A stretch of 38,448 bases of DNA from Gemmatimonadales bacterium. GTDB taxonomy: Bacteria; Gemmatimonadota; Glassbacteria; GWA2-58-10. The position numbers were made by a program, and so were the translations under genes. Numbering within the stretch: the first letter of the stretch is position 1; every line of letters begins with the position of its first letter. Where the stretch lies: positions 1 to 38,448 of the forward strand of contig JAJRTS010000026.1 in the NCBI GenBank assembly GCA_024278175.1. Direction: 5' to 3'. The notes beneath the pieces are model-generated. The model was not told the origin of the DNA. It did no database searches and saw only the letters and a list, made by a program, of their open reading frames with translations. Shown here piece by piece: positions 1 to 8,659 of the stretch.

Positions 1-247
1 AGTGACAGGCTCTGTTTCTATCCTATTGAGACCTTTGAAACATTGGGCGACTGAATTGTGATGAGGAAGTTTTTTGGATCACTCATTTTTGTGTATCAAA
101 GGAGAATTCAGGGGTTGTTAATTGTAACTACATGATCTGATTAAAGATCTGCCCCTTGATAAGAAGTTTTGGAAAAAGAGTGGGGGAGTGACTATTCTTT
201 CAATTCTTTGATTTAATCAAAGGTCTCTTGAAGATTGCTTTCATCAC
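1..247. other. AT-rich region without a convincing gene
   Basis: This stretch is clearly richer in A/T than the coding DNA downstream. Frame 1 of the plus strand stays open from base 1 to a TGA at 52-54, so the last 17 codons of an upstream gene could lie here, but 17 residues are not enough to recognise anything. Bases 206-222 form a near-perfect palindrome, CTTTGATT-T-AATCAAAG, which could be an operator. I see no RNA gene or mobile element here. Confidence 0.4.
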
Positions 248-275
248 GCCGGTGGCCCGCGCCATCGGCTTTTTT
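248..275 (+). terminator. Intrinsic terminator upstream of icd
   Basis: The stem GCCGGTGG (248-255) pairs with CCATCGGC (262-269) around a six-base loop, with one G-U pair, and six T residues follow (270-275). This is a textbook Rho-independent terminator. It probably ends transcription arriving from the left, because the icd promoter candidate lies just after it. Confidence 0.8.
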
Positions 276-289
276 CGTTTGCGCGCCGC

Positions 290-318
290 TTGCCGGGGCC
301 GTCGCAATTCATTATATT
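290..318 (+). promoter_or_regulatory. Candidate sigma-70 promoter of icd
   Basis: TTGCCG (290-295) and TATATT (313-318) are separated by 17 bases, matching the vegetative consensus at 4 of 6 and 5 of 6 positions. The promoter lies directly downstream of the terminator at 248-275 and would give a leader of about 100 nt before icd. Confidence 0.5.
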
Positions 319-424
319 CTGTCCCCCGTACAAACTCAGCGACGGAAGAGTGTTGTTGATACGACAGACAACCAACAAATAATCAGCGACTTGAATACTG
401 CTGTTTTATTGCAAAGGAGGCAAA

Positions 425-1675
425 TTGACTGTGAAAACCGACCTCACTCCACCGGCAGGCGGCGCCAGGATAACCGCGGATTCAACCGGCAAGCTCAACG
501 TTCCCGACAACCCGATCATTCCCTTTATCGAGGGCGACGGGATCGGGCCGGATATCTGGGCGGCCTCGGTGCGCGTGTTCGACGCTGCGGTGGAGAAAGC
601 CTACGGCGGCAAGCGCAAGATTCACTGGCTGGAGATTTACGCGGGCGAGAAAGCCAACGCCAACTATGGCGAGTGGCTGCCCCAGGCCACGCTCGATGCG
701 ATCAAGCAATACCTGGTCGCGATCAAAGGGCCGCTGACCACCCCGGTCGGCGGCGGTTTCCGCAGCCTCAACGTTTCGTTGCGCCAGCAGCTCGAGCTTT
801 ACGCCTGCGTGCGCCCCGTGCGCTATTTCCGCGGCGTGCCCTCTCCGGTCAAACATCCCGAATTCGTGGACATGGTAATCTACCGCGAGAACACCGAGGA
901 CGTTTATGCCGGGATCGAGTGGCAGGAAGGCTCGGCGGAAGTAAAAAAAGTGATCGATTTTCTCAATGAGCAAATGGGCACAAGTATCCGCACCGACAGC
1001 GGGATCGGGATCAAGCCGATGTCCGTTACCGGTACCAAGCGCTTGGTGCGTAAGGCTATCCAGTACGCTGTCGATAACAACCGCTCCAGCGTGACCCTTG
1101 TCCACAAGGGCAACATCATGAAGTTCACCGAGGGCGCGTTCCGCGACTGGGGCTACGAGCTGGCCCGCGAGGAGTTCGGCGATGTGACGATCTCTGAGGA
1201 CGAGCTGTGGAGCAAGCACGACGGTAAGCTGCCCGAGGGTAAGATCCTGATCAAGGACCGGATCGCCGACGCCATGCTCCAGCAGATCCTGACCCGGCCC
1301 AGGGAATACGACGTTCTCGCCCTGCCGAACCTGAACGGCGATTACATGTCCGACGCCCTGGTGGCGCAGGTGGGCGGTCTGGGACTCGGCCCCGGGGCCA
1401 ACCTGGGCGATGAGATGGCCCTGTTCGAGGCTACCCACGGCACGGCGCCCAAGTACGCGGGCCAGGACAAGGTCAACCCCGGCTCGGTGATTCTCTCGGG
1501 CGTGATGATGTTCGACCATCTGGGCTGGAAGGAAGCCGGTGAACTGGTGGTTCGCGGGATCGAGAGCTCTATCGACAAGAAAACGGTCACTTACGACCTG
1601 GAGCGCCTGATGGATGGGGCCACGTTGCTCAAGTGCAGCGAGTTCGGCGATGCGATTATCGCCAACATGGGCTGA
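425..1675 (+). CDS. icd: Isocitrate dehydrogenase, NADP-dependent
   Basis: Oxidatively decarboxylates isocitrate to 2-oxoglutarate in the TCA cycle (cytoplasmic homodimer). The 416-residue length and the whole sequence match the E. coli-type enzyme. The substrate loop [13 protein letters not shown] carries the serine (about residue 114) equivalent to the one phosphorylated by AceK in E. coli. The motif [17 protein letters not shown] near residue 338 keeps the K-Y...V pattern associated with NADP rather than NAD. AAAGGAGG at 413-420 is a strong ribosome binding site. It sits 4 bases from TTG 425 and 10 bases from the in-frame GTG 431, so either could be the start. It has its own promoter and is not obviously in an operon with obgE, 111 bases away. 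Confidence 0.95.
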   Translation: MTVKTDLTPPAGGARITADSTGKLNVPDNPIIPFIEGDGIGPDIWAASVRVFDAAVEKAYGGKRKIHWLEIYAGEKANANYGEWLPQATLDAIKQYLVAIKGPLTTPVGGGFRSLNVSLRQQLELYACVRPVRYFRGVPSPVKHPEFVDMVIYRENTEDVYAGIEWQEGSAEVKKVIDFLNEQMGTSIRTDSGIGIKPMSVTGTKRLVRKAIQYAVDNNRSSVTLVHKGNIMKFTEGAFRDWGYELAREEFGDVTISEDELWSKHDGKLPEGKILIKDRIADAMLQQILTRPREYDVLALPNLNGDYMSDALVAQVGGLGLGPGANLGDEMALFEATHGTAPKYAGQDKVNPGSVILSGVMMFDHLGWKEAGELVVRGIESSIDKKTVTYDLERLMDGATLLKCSEFGDAIIANMG

Positions 1676-1730
1676 AACGTGCCTGGGCGCAGCCGATGAT
1701 TATTAGAGATACCCTCTAGTTTTCCCGTGA

Positions 1731-1756
1731 AAGGGCGCTCCAGCCGGGGCGCCCTT
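1731..1756. repeat. GC-rich hairpin between icd and obgE
   Basis: AAGGGCGC (1731-1738) and GCGCCCTT (1749-1756) form a perfect 8-bp stem with a 10-base loop. No T-run follows, so it is not a standard terminator. It may weaken read-through, protect the icd mRNA end, or be part of the obgE leader. Confidence 0.4.
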
Positions 1757-1786
1757 CATGCTCTGAATCTGATCCGAAAAGAAAAA

Positions 1787-2809
1787 ATGTTCGTCGATAA
1801 AGCAAAAATCCAGATCGCGGCCGGAGAGGGCGGCAAGGGCATGATCGCTTTCCGCCGCGAACCGCACAACAGCCGGGGCGGACCCTGCGGAGGCCGTGGC
1901 GGCGATGGCGGCAGCGTCTGGTTCGAGGCGGACGAGGGGTTGGCCACGCTGATGGATTTCCGTTACAACCGCCACTACCGGGCTCCCCGCGGACAGCACG
2001 GGGGCGGCAACAACCGCACCGGGGCCGGTGGCGAGGACATTGTGGTGCGTGTGCCCGCCGGTACGATCATCCGCGATATCGAAACCGGCGAGCAGATCGC
2101 CGACCTGACCCGGCATGGCCAGCGCGTGCTGGCGGCCGGCGGCGGGCGGGGCGGGCGGGGTAACTCCTCGTTCGTCAGCGCCACCCATCAGGCCCCCCAA
2201 CATGCCGAGGACGGCTTCCCGGGCGAGCAGCGTGAGGTGGAGCTGGAGCTTAAGCTGCTGGCCGATGTGGGCCTTGTCGGGTTTCCCAACGCCGGTAAAT
2301 CGACTCTGCTCTCGCGGATCACTTCCGCGCGGCCCAAGGTGGCCGACTACCCGTTCACCACGCTCACACCCAATCTGGGCGTGGTCGGCACGGACACTGG
2401 GGGAGGGTTCGTGGTGGCGGACATCCCCGGACTGATCGAGGGCGCGCACGAGGGCAAGGGGCTGGGACACGAGTTCCTGCGCCATATCGAGCGCACCAGG
2501 ATTCTGGTGTTCCTGGTCGATATAACGCAGGAGCAACCGCTCAAACAGTACGAAACTCTGCTGAACGAACTTCGCGGCTATGCTCCCGCCCTGGCACAGA
2601 GGCCGCGCTGCCTGCTGTTCACCAAGCTGGACGTCCTTCCTCCCGATGAGATTGAGCTGCCGGTGAGCCGGCTTGACGGGGTGTTCATGGTGGCGGGGAT
2701 CAGCTCGGTCAGCGGGCGGGGGATTGACGAGCTTATGCGTACACTGGCGAGCAGGGTGGAACAGATACGCGCCGGGGAGCGCGAGAGCGCAACCGATTCC
2801 GGCGGCTGA
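1787..2809 (+). CDS. obgE: GTPase Obg (ribosome assembly)
   Basis: Essential GTPase involved in 50S subunit maturation and stress responses. The start ATG 1787 is chosen because MFVDKAKIQIAAGEGGKG matches the family's usual N-terminus; the frame stays open upstream but those residues do not. The glycine-rich Obg fold covers about residues 1-158. The G domain follows, with G1 GFPNAGKST near 165, G3 DIPGLIEGA near 212 and TKLD near 278. At 340 residues it lacks the extra C-terminal OCT domain of some Gram-positive Obg proteins. Its usual partners rplU and rpmA are not upstream; dprA follows after 14 bases, so the two are probably co-transcribed. Confidence 0.95.
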   Translation: MFVDKAKIQIAAGEGGKGMIAFRREPHNSRGGPCGGRGGDGGSVWFEADEGLATLMDFRYNRHYRAPRGQHGGGNNRTGAGGEDIVVRVPAGTIIRDIETGEQIADLTRHGQRVLAAGGGRGGRGNSSFVSATHQAPQHAEDGFPGEQREVELELKLLADVGLVGFPNAGKSTLLSRITSARPKVADYPFTTLTPNLGVVGTDTGGGFVVADIPGLIEGAHEGKGLGHEFLRHIERTRILVFLVDITQEQPLKQYETLLNELRGYAPALAQRPRCLLFTKLDVLPPDEIELPVSRLDGVFMVAGISSVSGRGIDELMRTLASRVEQIRAGERESATDSGG

Positions 2810-2823
2810 TAAGGGGCCGCCCG

Positions 2824-3960
2824 ATGGGACCGATGATGGATGCGGACAGGGAAAAGTTGCTGCGGGACATGCTGCGCCTGATGATCACACCGAGGGTCGG
2901 CTCGGTAAAGCTGGCGCGCCTGCTGGCTAAGCTCGACTCCGCGGGCGCGGTGCTGGCCGCCTCGTTCGAGCGCCTGGCCGACACCAACGTGCTCAAGGCC
3001 GATCAGATTCGCTGGATCACCGGTCGCGCCTGGGACGAAATGCTGGTCGACGGGCAGATCGAGGCGATGAAGCGCACGGGTACGCACGGGCTGTTTGCCG
3101 ATGACGACGACTACCCGCGGTGGCTGCTCCAGATCTACGACCCGCCGCCGCTGCTGTTCGTCCGTGGCGATATCAGCTGCGCCTCGGCTCCCTGTGTCGG
3201 TATTGTCGGCACCCGCGAACCAACCTCCTCCGGACGCGATATCGCCCGCCGCACCGCTGCTGAACTGGCCTCGGCGGGGGTCTGCATTGTCAGCGGCATG
3301 GCCCTGGGTATCGACTCCGCCGCCCACGAGGGCGCGCTGGAGGCCGGCGGCAAAACAGTGGCCGTGCTGGGCAGCGGCGTGGATGTGCTCTATCCGTCGC
3401 AGAACGAAAAACTGGCCGGGCGCATTGTTGAAAGCGGTTGCGTTATCAGCGAATACAGGATGGGCACGCCGCCGGAGGCGCGTAACTTTCCCCGCCGCAA
3501 CCGCCTGATCAGCGGACTCTCACGGGGTGTGCTGGTGGTGGAGGCCCCGCGCAAAAGCGGTGCGTTGCTGACCGCCGGTTACGCGCTGGAGCAGAACCGC
3601 GATGTGTACGCCGTGCCGGGTGACCCGAGCTGGCCCAGCCGCGTGGGGACCAACAATCTTATTGCCGACGGCGCCCGGCTGGTGCAGTCGGCGGCGGATA
3701 TTCTTGCCGAACTGGGATTGAGGGCGGGGAATGGTCTCACAGGGCCAACAGGCGCACCGGGGGCCGCCGGGCAAAAACTACCGCCGTTGAGCAGCGAGGA
3801 GAAGCTGGTCTACGAGGGTCTGGACCGGGAAGCCTGCCATGTCGATGAGCTGGCGGACCGGCTGGATATGGATGTGAGCCAGCTGCTGGGCGTACTGCTG
3901 CGCCTGGACATGAAAAGCCTGATCCGCGAGCACCCCGGCAAGCTGTATAGCCTGTCCTGA
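2824..3960 (+). CDS. dprA: DNA-processing protein DprA
   Basis: Loads RecA onto incoming single-stranded DNA during natural transformation and protects it. An N-terminal helical region (about 1-75) is followed by the Rossmann-like domain with VGIVGTR near residue 123, SGMALGIDSAAH near 160, VLGSGVDVLYP near 180 and NFPRRNRLISGLS near 222, all DprA hallmarks. The C-terminal 55 residues form the winged-helix domain seen in many DprA proteins. Start ATG 2824 has a purine-rich AAGGGG upstream; ATG 2833 and 2836 are possible alternatives. It lies between obgE and hemW with gaps of 14 bases on each side, which suggests one transcript. No other competence gene is in the window. Confidence 0.93.
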   Translation: MGPMMDADREKLLRDMLRLMITPRVGSVKLARLLAKLDSAGAVLAASFERLADTNVLKADQIRWITGRAWDEMLVDGQIEAMKRTGTHGLFADDDDYPRWLLQIYDPPPLLFVRGDISCASAPCVGIVGTREPTSSGRDIARRTAAELASAGVCIVSGMALGIDSAAHEGALEAGGKTVAVLGSGVDVLYPSQNEKLAGRIVESGCVISEYRMGTPPEARNFPRRNRLISGLSRGVLVVEAPRKSGALLTAGYALEQNRDVYAVPGDPSWPSRVGTNNLIADGARLVQSAADILAELGLRAGNGLTGPTGAPGAAGQKLPPLSSEEKLVYEGLDREACHVDELADRLDMDVSQLLGVLLRLDMKSLIREHPGKLYSLS

Positions 3961-3974
3961 CGAGGAGGCTGGCG

Positions 3975-5153
3975 GTGAATGTATGCGACGGCGACAGCAA
4001 CGGCAAAAAAAACGGTAAAAAATTCGGAGTTTATTTTCACGTCCCGTTCTGCCGCGCCTCGCGCTGCGCCTATTGCGATTTTTACTCCATTGCCGCCGGC
4101 CGCTCCGCTGTCGGGAGCTGGCTGGAAGCGGTGGCTGCCGAATGCGAGCAGGCCCGGCAAGGCAGGTTCGGCGGGAGCTGGACTGTGAGCTCGATATTTT
4201 TCGGCGGCGGCACGCCCTCGCTGCTGGCCCCGCGGGATATCGCCGGTTTGCTGGAGGTTGTCGGCAGGTGCTGGAATATCGCCGGGGAGGCGGAAATAAC
4301 GGTCGAGTGCAACCCGGAGGACGTGGACGGCCGCTGGGCCGGGGGCTGCCGGAAAGCCGGTGTCAACCGGCTCTCGGTGGGTGTGCAGAGTTTCGACCGG
4401 CACTACCTGGCCGCTATCGGCCGCCGCCATCGTCCGGGTAAAGCGGCCCGGGCCATCACGGTTGCCCGCAAGGCCGGTTTTGCAAAAGTATCGGCCGACC
4501 TGATCCTGGGTGGGCCGGGTTCGAGCGAACCGCTGGTGCTCGGGAGCGTGGAGCGGGCGCTGGAACTGGGAGTGGAGCACCTCTCCGCCTACGGCTACCA
4601 TCTCGATCCACCGGCCTCCGGGTACGGACGCGCCGGGTTCGGTCCGGTCGATGACGACGCCTGGAGCGGTCAGTACCTGGCTGTCTGTGCTCTGCTGCGC
4701 AAACGGGGCTGGCGGCATTATGAAATATCCAACTGGGCGAACGGCGATGACGCTCAGTGCCGTCACAACCTGACCTACTGGGAACGCAGGCCGTACCTTG
4801 GCCTGGGACCCTCGGCCCATTCGTACGGCCCCGGCGAGACCCGCACGGCCAACGCCGCCGACCTGGAACGCTGGCTGGCCGCCGCCCGTAGCGGGGATTT
4901 TTCCGCCGTGCGCACGCGCGAAACCCTGGACGGGGATACGGTGGCCTGTGAGCAGGTGATGCTCGGCCTTCGCCTGGAGGATGGAGTCCCGCTGCGGCTG
5001 CTGGAGCGTCTTCACGGTGCGGAGACGGCACAAAAACTTGATTTGCTTGCCGGCAGGAGCTTGCTTGCTTTGCGTAGCGAGCGGGTCTGTCTTACCGACG
5101 GGGGTTTCCTGCTCTACGATTCGATCGCCGGGCGACTGCTGCCGGCCGGCTGA
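3975..5153 (+). CDS. hemW: HemW-type radical SAM protein (heme chaperone)
   Basis: Radical SAM protein related to oxygen-independent coproporphyrinogen oxidase; HemW members are heme carriers rather than the oxidase. The motif GGGTPSLL and the C-terminal HNLTYW...YLGLGPSAHSY signature support HemW over HemN. Start GTG 3975 is preceded by GAGGAGG with good spacing. The [4Fe-4S] cysteines are C26, C31 and C34, read codon by codon. This gives CX4CX2C, one residue longer than the CX3CX2C expected for the family. The gene ends directly at an interspersed repeat: its TGA at 5151-5153 abuts the left end of copy A. Length (392) is normal. Confidence 0.9.
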   Translation: MNVCDGDSNGKKNGKKFGVYFHVPFCRASRCAYCDFYSIAAGRSAVGSWLEAVAAECEQARQGRFGGSWTVSSIFFGGGTPSLLAPRDIAGLLEVVGRCWNIAGEAEITVECNPEDVDGRWAGGCRKAGVNRLSVGVQSFDRHYLAAIGRRHRPGKAARAITVARKAGFAKVSADLILGGPGSSEPLVLGSVERALELGVEHLSAYGYHLDPPASGYGRAGFGPVDDDAWSGQYLAVCALLRKRGWRHYEISNWANGDDAQCRHNLTYWERRPYLGLGPSAHSYGPGETRTANAADLERWLAAARSGDFSAVRTRETLDGDTVACEQVMLGLRLEDGVPLRLLERLHGAETAQKLDLLAGRSLLALRSERVCLTDGGFLLYDSIAGRLLPAG

Positions 5154-5365
5154 AAGCGTGTTGAAATATTAGAAAGTATGGGAATAATGGTTGTCAAGGG
5201 CCGTTTCCCGCTATCCCGGCCCAAAGCTGGCGTGAGCAATCTAACTGCTTGAAATAAAACAAATAGCAGAACCGGTAAAAAAACGGCTTGCCCTGCCCTT
5301 GACAACCAACGGCGCGAAATTTTCCATTCCAGGGCGTTGAGCGTATTATTTCAATGCCCCTCTAA
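5154..5365 (+). repeat. Interspersed element, copy A (about 215-bp family)
   Basis: First of four related elements in the window (others at 20240, 23959 inverted, 38305). It starts at AAAGCGTGTTGAA next to the hemW stop and ends at TTTCAATGCCCCTCTAA. The inner arms GGTTGTCAAGGGC (from 5190) and GCCCTTGACAACC (to 5307) are exact reverse complements. The right arm holds TTGACA at 5299-5304 facing hrcA; the left arm holds it facing hemW (5192-5197, minus strand). A hairpin GGGCGTTGA / TCAATGCCC closes the right end. No open frame is shared by all copies, so it is probably non-coding. Confidence 0.85.
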
Positions 5366-5373
5366 CGCGCGGG

Positions 5374-5402
5374 TTGACAAAAATTAATGGAATGAGCATT
5401 GT
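5374..5402 (+). promoter_or_regulatory. Candidate promoter of hrcA
   Basis: A perfect TTGACA (5374-5379) is followed after 17 bases by CATTGT (5397-5402), a weak -10 (3 of 6). An imperfect inverted repeat, ATGAGCA (5392-5398) and TGTTCAT (5410-5416), overlaps the -10 and could be an operator. It does not match the CIRCE consensus expected for HrcA autoregulation. Confidence 0.4.
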
Positions 5403-5426
5403 TAAAGGTTGTTCATAAAATAATAT

Positions 5427-6506
5427 ATGGTCGATAAAATTATGCAGGATAACAGAATACAGAAACTGCCGGTAGCGCGCAGGGCCGACCTGACCGAGCG
5501 GGAGTTTGCGATTCTCGAAGCAGTGATCTCCAGTTATATCGCCACGGCCAGGCCGGTGGGCTCGCGCACGCTGAGCAAGCTGCCGGGCCAGAGTCTGAGC
5601 CCGGCCAGTATCCGCAATACCATGAGCGATCTGGAGGAGAAGGGATACCTGGCCCAGCCGTTCCAGAGCGCGGGCCGCGTACCCACTGACAAGGCGTACC
5701 GCCTGCACGTGGACAATATCCTGCTCTACTGTCGCAGCACCCCCCGCAGCGCCGTACGGGCGCTGGAGAGGATTGCCGAGGACCCGGCCGTGCAGCGGAT
5801 GTTGCACCGCGCCGCCGACGCCCTGGGCGTGGTGACCCACGAGCTCGGCGTGGGGCTGGAGCCGGTGGTGGACGAGGGTGTGCTCGAGGGAGTGGAGCTG
5901 ATCCGGCTCTCGAGCGAGCGCGTGATGATGGTGCTCAATATCGGCCGCGGGCTGGTCAAGACCATCTTTATCGAGCTGGATTCCCGCTCCGACGATCCGG
6001 GGCTGGAACGTCTGGCCGCCCGCCTTCGTGAGCGCCTGGTGGGCTTAACACTCAAGGAGATCAGGCGCACCGCCGGCCGCCGCCTTCGTGAGGCGGTCCA
6101 GGATGAGAACGATCCGATGAACGTGTTCGTCCAGAGCGCGGACAACCTGTTCGAGCTCGAGGGCGACAGGCAGCTCGTGCTGGGCGAAACCGGCCGGCTG
6201 GCCGACCAGCCCGAGTTCCGCGAGGAAAGCCGCCTGCGCACGCTGATAAACCTGACCGACCGCAAGATGCTGCTGCTGGAAACGATGAAACGCCGGGTGG
6301 GCGAGGAAGGCCTCTGTATTTCGATCGGCTCGGAGAACAGCGCTTCCGAGCTGGCGGGGTTCACCGTTGTGACCGACACGTACCGGATGGGCGACATGTG
6401 CGGCATTATCGGCGTGATCGGTCCCACCCGGATGAGTTACAGCCGGATCATTTCTGTTGTGGAGTATTCGAGCAGGCTGCTCAGCCAGGTGCTCGACCGG
6501 CAATGA
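5427..6506 (+). CDS. hrcA: Heat-inducible transcription repressor HrcA
   Basis: Repressor of heat-shock chaperone operons; it normally binds CIRCE operators and is kept active by GroEL. The N-terminal winged helix (about 15-95) includes SPASIRNTMSDLEEKGYL and the GRVPTDKAYR signature. The GAF-like domain follows and the C-terminus GIIGVIGPTRMSYSRII is typical. Length 359 is normal. ATG 5427 and ATG 5442 are both possible starts, and neither has a good ribosome binding site. Unusually, grpE and dnaK, which commonly lie between hrcA and dnaJ, are absent here, and dnaJ follows after 56 bases. Repeat copy A sits just upstream. Confidence 0.95.
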   Translation: MVDKIMQDNRIQKLPVARRADLTEREFAILEAVISSYIATARPVGSRTLSKLPGQSLSPASIRNTMSDLEEKGYLAQPFQSAGRVPTDKAYRLHVDNILLYCRSTPRSAVRALERIAEDPAVQRMLHRAADALGVVTHELGVGLEPVVDEGVLEGVELIRLSSERVMMVLNIGRGLVKTIFIELDSRSDDPGLERLAARLRERLVGLTLKEIRRTAGRRLREAVQDENDPMNVFVQSADNLFELEGDRQLVLGETGRLADQPEFREESRLRTLINLTDRKMLLLETMKRRVGEEGLCISIGSENSASELAGFTVVTDTYRMGDMCGIIGVIGPTRMSYSRIISVVEYSSRLLSQVLDRQ

Positions 6507-6562
6507 ATAAAATTGAATATCATCAGAACCGGTAGTGATAACGGAGAGGGAAAAAATACAAA

Positions 6563-7729
6563 ATGGCGAAGAGAGATTTTTACGAGGTGCTGGGCGTGGG
6601 CCGGAACGCCACTGAGGATGAACTTAAGAAAGCCTACCGCAAGCTGGCTGTAAAGTACCACCCGGACAAAAATCCGGGCGATACGGAGGCGGAGAGCAGG
6701 TTCAAGGAAGTGTCCGAGGCCTACGAGGTGCTCAAGAACCCGGAGAAGCGCGCCCAGTACGACCGTTTCGGCCACGCGGGCGCGTTCAGCGGGGCGGGGC
6801 AGTCCTCCGGGGGCTACGGCGGAGGCTACAGTTTCGACCTCAACGATGCGCTCAACGCGTTCATGCGCGATTTCGGCGGGTTCGGTTTCGATGACCTGTT
6901 CGGCGGCGGCGGAGGGGGAGGCCGGGGCCGTCAGCGCCGCGCCAACCGTGGCGAAGACCTGCAGATCAGGCTCACAATCAGCCTGGCCGAGGCGGCGGCG
7001 GGTGCGGAGAAAACGCTTAAGATCAACTTGTTTCAAAGTTGTCGGGACTGCGGTGGCTCGGGATCGCGAACCGGCAAGACCACCACCTGCCCGGATTGCA
7101 ACGGCGCCGGCCAGGTGCGCAGGATCCAGCGTTCGATCCTGGGCCAGATGGTGACTGTCGGTGCGTGCGAGCGTTGCGGCGGCAGCGGTGAGATCACCGG
7201 TGACCCGTGCCCCTCGTGCAGTGGAGAGGGTCGCCGCAAGCAGGACCAGAAGATCAAGGTCAAAATCCCCGCCGGTGTGAGCACGGGCAATTACCTCACT
7301 CTCAGGGGTCAGGGCAACGCAGGGCCTCGCAGCGGCCAGCGCGGCGACCTGATCGTGCTGATCGAGGTGGCGGAGGACGATAATTTCGAGCGCCACGGCG
7401 ACGATCTTCTGTTCGATCTGCCGATCTCGTTCAGCCAGGCCGCGTTGGGCGCGCAGGTGGAGGTGCCCACGCTGGACGGCAAGGCGCGGGTGACTATCCC
7501 GCCCGGGACCCAGACCGGCAAGATTCTTCGGATGCGCGGCAAGGGCATTCCGCACCTGAACTCTTCCGGCCGCGGAGACCAGCTCGTACGGGTTACTGTC
7601 TGGACCCCCACCAGCCTCTCGACGCGGGAGAAAGAGTTGTACGCGGAGTTGGGGGAGGTGGAAAGCCAGAGTCCTCCGGCCAGCGGGCGCGGGTTCTGGA
7701 AACGGATGAGGGAAGCGTTCAGTGCCTGA
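6563..7729 (+). CDS. dnaJ: Chaperone DnaJ (Hsp40)
   Basis: Co-chaperone that delivers unfolded clients to DnaK and stimulates its ATPase. All four regions of a type I DnaJ are present: J domain (1-70) with HPD at 33-35, Gly/Phe-rich linker (about 75-125), and zinc-binding centre with [24 protein letters not shown] and CPSCSGEG (about 155-220). The C-terminal substrate-binding domains come last. GGAGAGGG lies upstream of ATG 6563. It follows hrcA and overlaps rsmE by 8 bases, a dnaJ-rsmE pairing common in bacteria. No dnaK lies in the window, so its partner must be encoded elsewhere. Confidence 0.97.
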   Translation: MAKRDFYEVLGVGRNATEDELKKAYRKLAVKYHPDKNPGDTEAESRFKEVSEAYEVLKNPEKRAQYDRFGHAGAFSGAGQSSGGYGGGYSFDLNDALNAFMRDFGGFGFDDLFGGGGGGGRGRQRRANRGEDLQIRLTISLAEAAAGAEKTLKINLFQSCRDCGGSGSRTGKTTTCPDCNGAGQVRRIQRSILGQMVTVGACERCGGSGEITGDPCPSCSGEGRRKQDQKIKVKIPAGVSTGNYLTLRGQGNAGPRSGQRGDLIVLIEVAEDDNFERHGDDLLFDLPISFSQAALGAQVEVPTLDGKARVTIPPGTQTGKILRMRGKGIPHLNSSGRGDQLVRVTVWTPTSLSTREKELYAELGEVESQSPPASGRGFWKRMREAFSA

Positions 7730-8489
7730 GAGCCGTCATACCAGCGCATTCCACGTACCGCCGGTGGGGTTCGGCCCGGACGGCTCCGTGCGGTTCGACG
7801 GTCAGGAGGCGGCCCATATCACCCGCGTCCTCAGGCTGCCGCCCGGGGCGATGGTGGAGGTGCTCGACGGCGAGGGGGGTATTTACGAAGTGCGCCTCGA
7901 AAGCGGCGGACGCAGGCTGGCGGGCCGGGTGACCGGCTCACGCAAGGAGCGGCGGAGCGTTCCGCCGATCAGCGTGGCGCTGGCCGTGGGGCGCAAGGAG
8001 CGCCTTCGCGCGGCAGTGGAAAAGCTCGCGGAACTGGGTTGCCATCGGATCTGGCCGCTGGCCTGCGAGCATATCCAGTTCAAGAGCAGCCTGGCCGGTC
8101 AGGTCGGGAAACTTCAGGCAGCGGCGGTCAGTGCGCTCAAGCAGTCGCGGCAACCATACCTGACCCGTATCGAGCAGCCGCTGACGCTCGCTACGCTGCT
8201 GGCCGGGGCCGATAGCGACAAGATTCGGCCGGTGATCTGTCATCCGGTTGGCGAGGGCGCGGTAGTGCAGCCGGCCTGGGGCGCGGCAGCGGAAAATGAC
8301 GCTCAATACGTACTCGTGGTTGGACCGGAGGGTGGATTCAGCGGCCGCGAACTGGAATTGATTGACCGCCGGAGTGATTCCCGCCTGGAGCTCGGCCGCT
8401 GCTGGCTGCGCAGCGAAACGGCTGCCGTGGCCGGGTTTACCGTGCTTGCGGACAGGCTTTGGGCAGTGGCCCGGTTCCATGGGGGCTGA
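7722..8489 (+). CDS. rsmE: 16S rRNA m3U1498 methyltransferase RsmE
   Basis: SAM-dependent SPOUT-family enzyme that methylates N3 of U1498 in 16S rRNA. The N-terminal PUA-like part includes [12 protein letters not shown]. The C-terminal knotted domain has the cofactor-binding loops [12 protein letters not shown] and [12 protein letters not shown], both family signatures. Length 255 is normal. GTG 7722 overlaps the end of dnaJ by 8 bases, with GAGGGA upstream, which suggests translational coupling. Confidence 0.93.
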   Translation: MPESRHTSAFHVPPVGFGPDGSVRFDGQEAAHITRVLRLPPGAMVEVLDGEGGIYEVRLESGGRRLAGRVTGSRKERRSVPPISVALAVGRKERLRAAVEKLAELGCHRIWPLACEHIQFKSSLAGQVGKLQAAAVSALKQSRQPYLTRIEQPLTLATLLAGADSDKIRPVICHPVGEGAVVQPAWGAAAENDAQYVLVVGPEGGFSGRELELIDRRSDSRLELGRCWLRSETAAVAGFTVLADRLWAVARFHGG

Positions 8490-8517
8490 ATAAGGTGCTG
8501 GAAAATACCTGTGAATA

Positions 8518-8526
8518 TGCTATAAT
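8518..8526 (+). promoter_or_regulatory. Extended -10 promoter of the CheZ-like gene
   Basis: TGC followed by a perfect TATAAT (8521-8526) forms an extended -10 element; no good -35 is visible. The leader of about 130 nt holds a CGGGC/GCCCG hairpin and an 8-bp inverted repeat at 8580-8605. Confidence 0.6.
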
Positions 8527-8579
8527 TAAGGTTCGGACAAATAAGATTGGCTAAATATCCGGGCCGAATCGCCCGAAAT

Positions 8580-8605
8580 ATAGTTATGACGAATAATATA
8601 ACTAT
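8580..8605. repeat. Inverted repeat in leader of CheZ-like gene
   Basis: ATAGTTAT (8580-8587) and ATAACTAT (8598-8605) are exact reverse complements separated by ten bases. It could be an operator or an mRNA hairpin, about 55 bases upstream of the start codon. No T-run follows. Confidence 0.45.
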
Positions 8606-8659
8606 CCAGCTATGGTCCAGGCCTGCTCGGGTCCGGCCAGCCGTCGGAGGGATAACGAT

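Noticed and set aside
235-969. Plus-strand frame overlapping the start of icd
   Set aside because: It runs through the terminator at 248-275 and the icd promoter, then lies out of frame with icd; no domain is recognisable.
482-1519. Long open frame on the minus strand opposite icd
   Set aside because: High-GC codon bias opens the opposite strand. The protein has no family resemblance and the plus strand is clearly icd. Similar frames opposite nusA, infB, pnp and recJ were dropped for the same reason.
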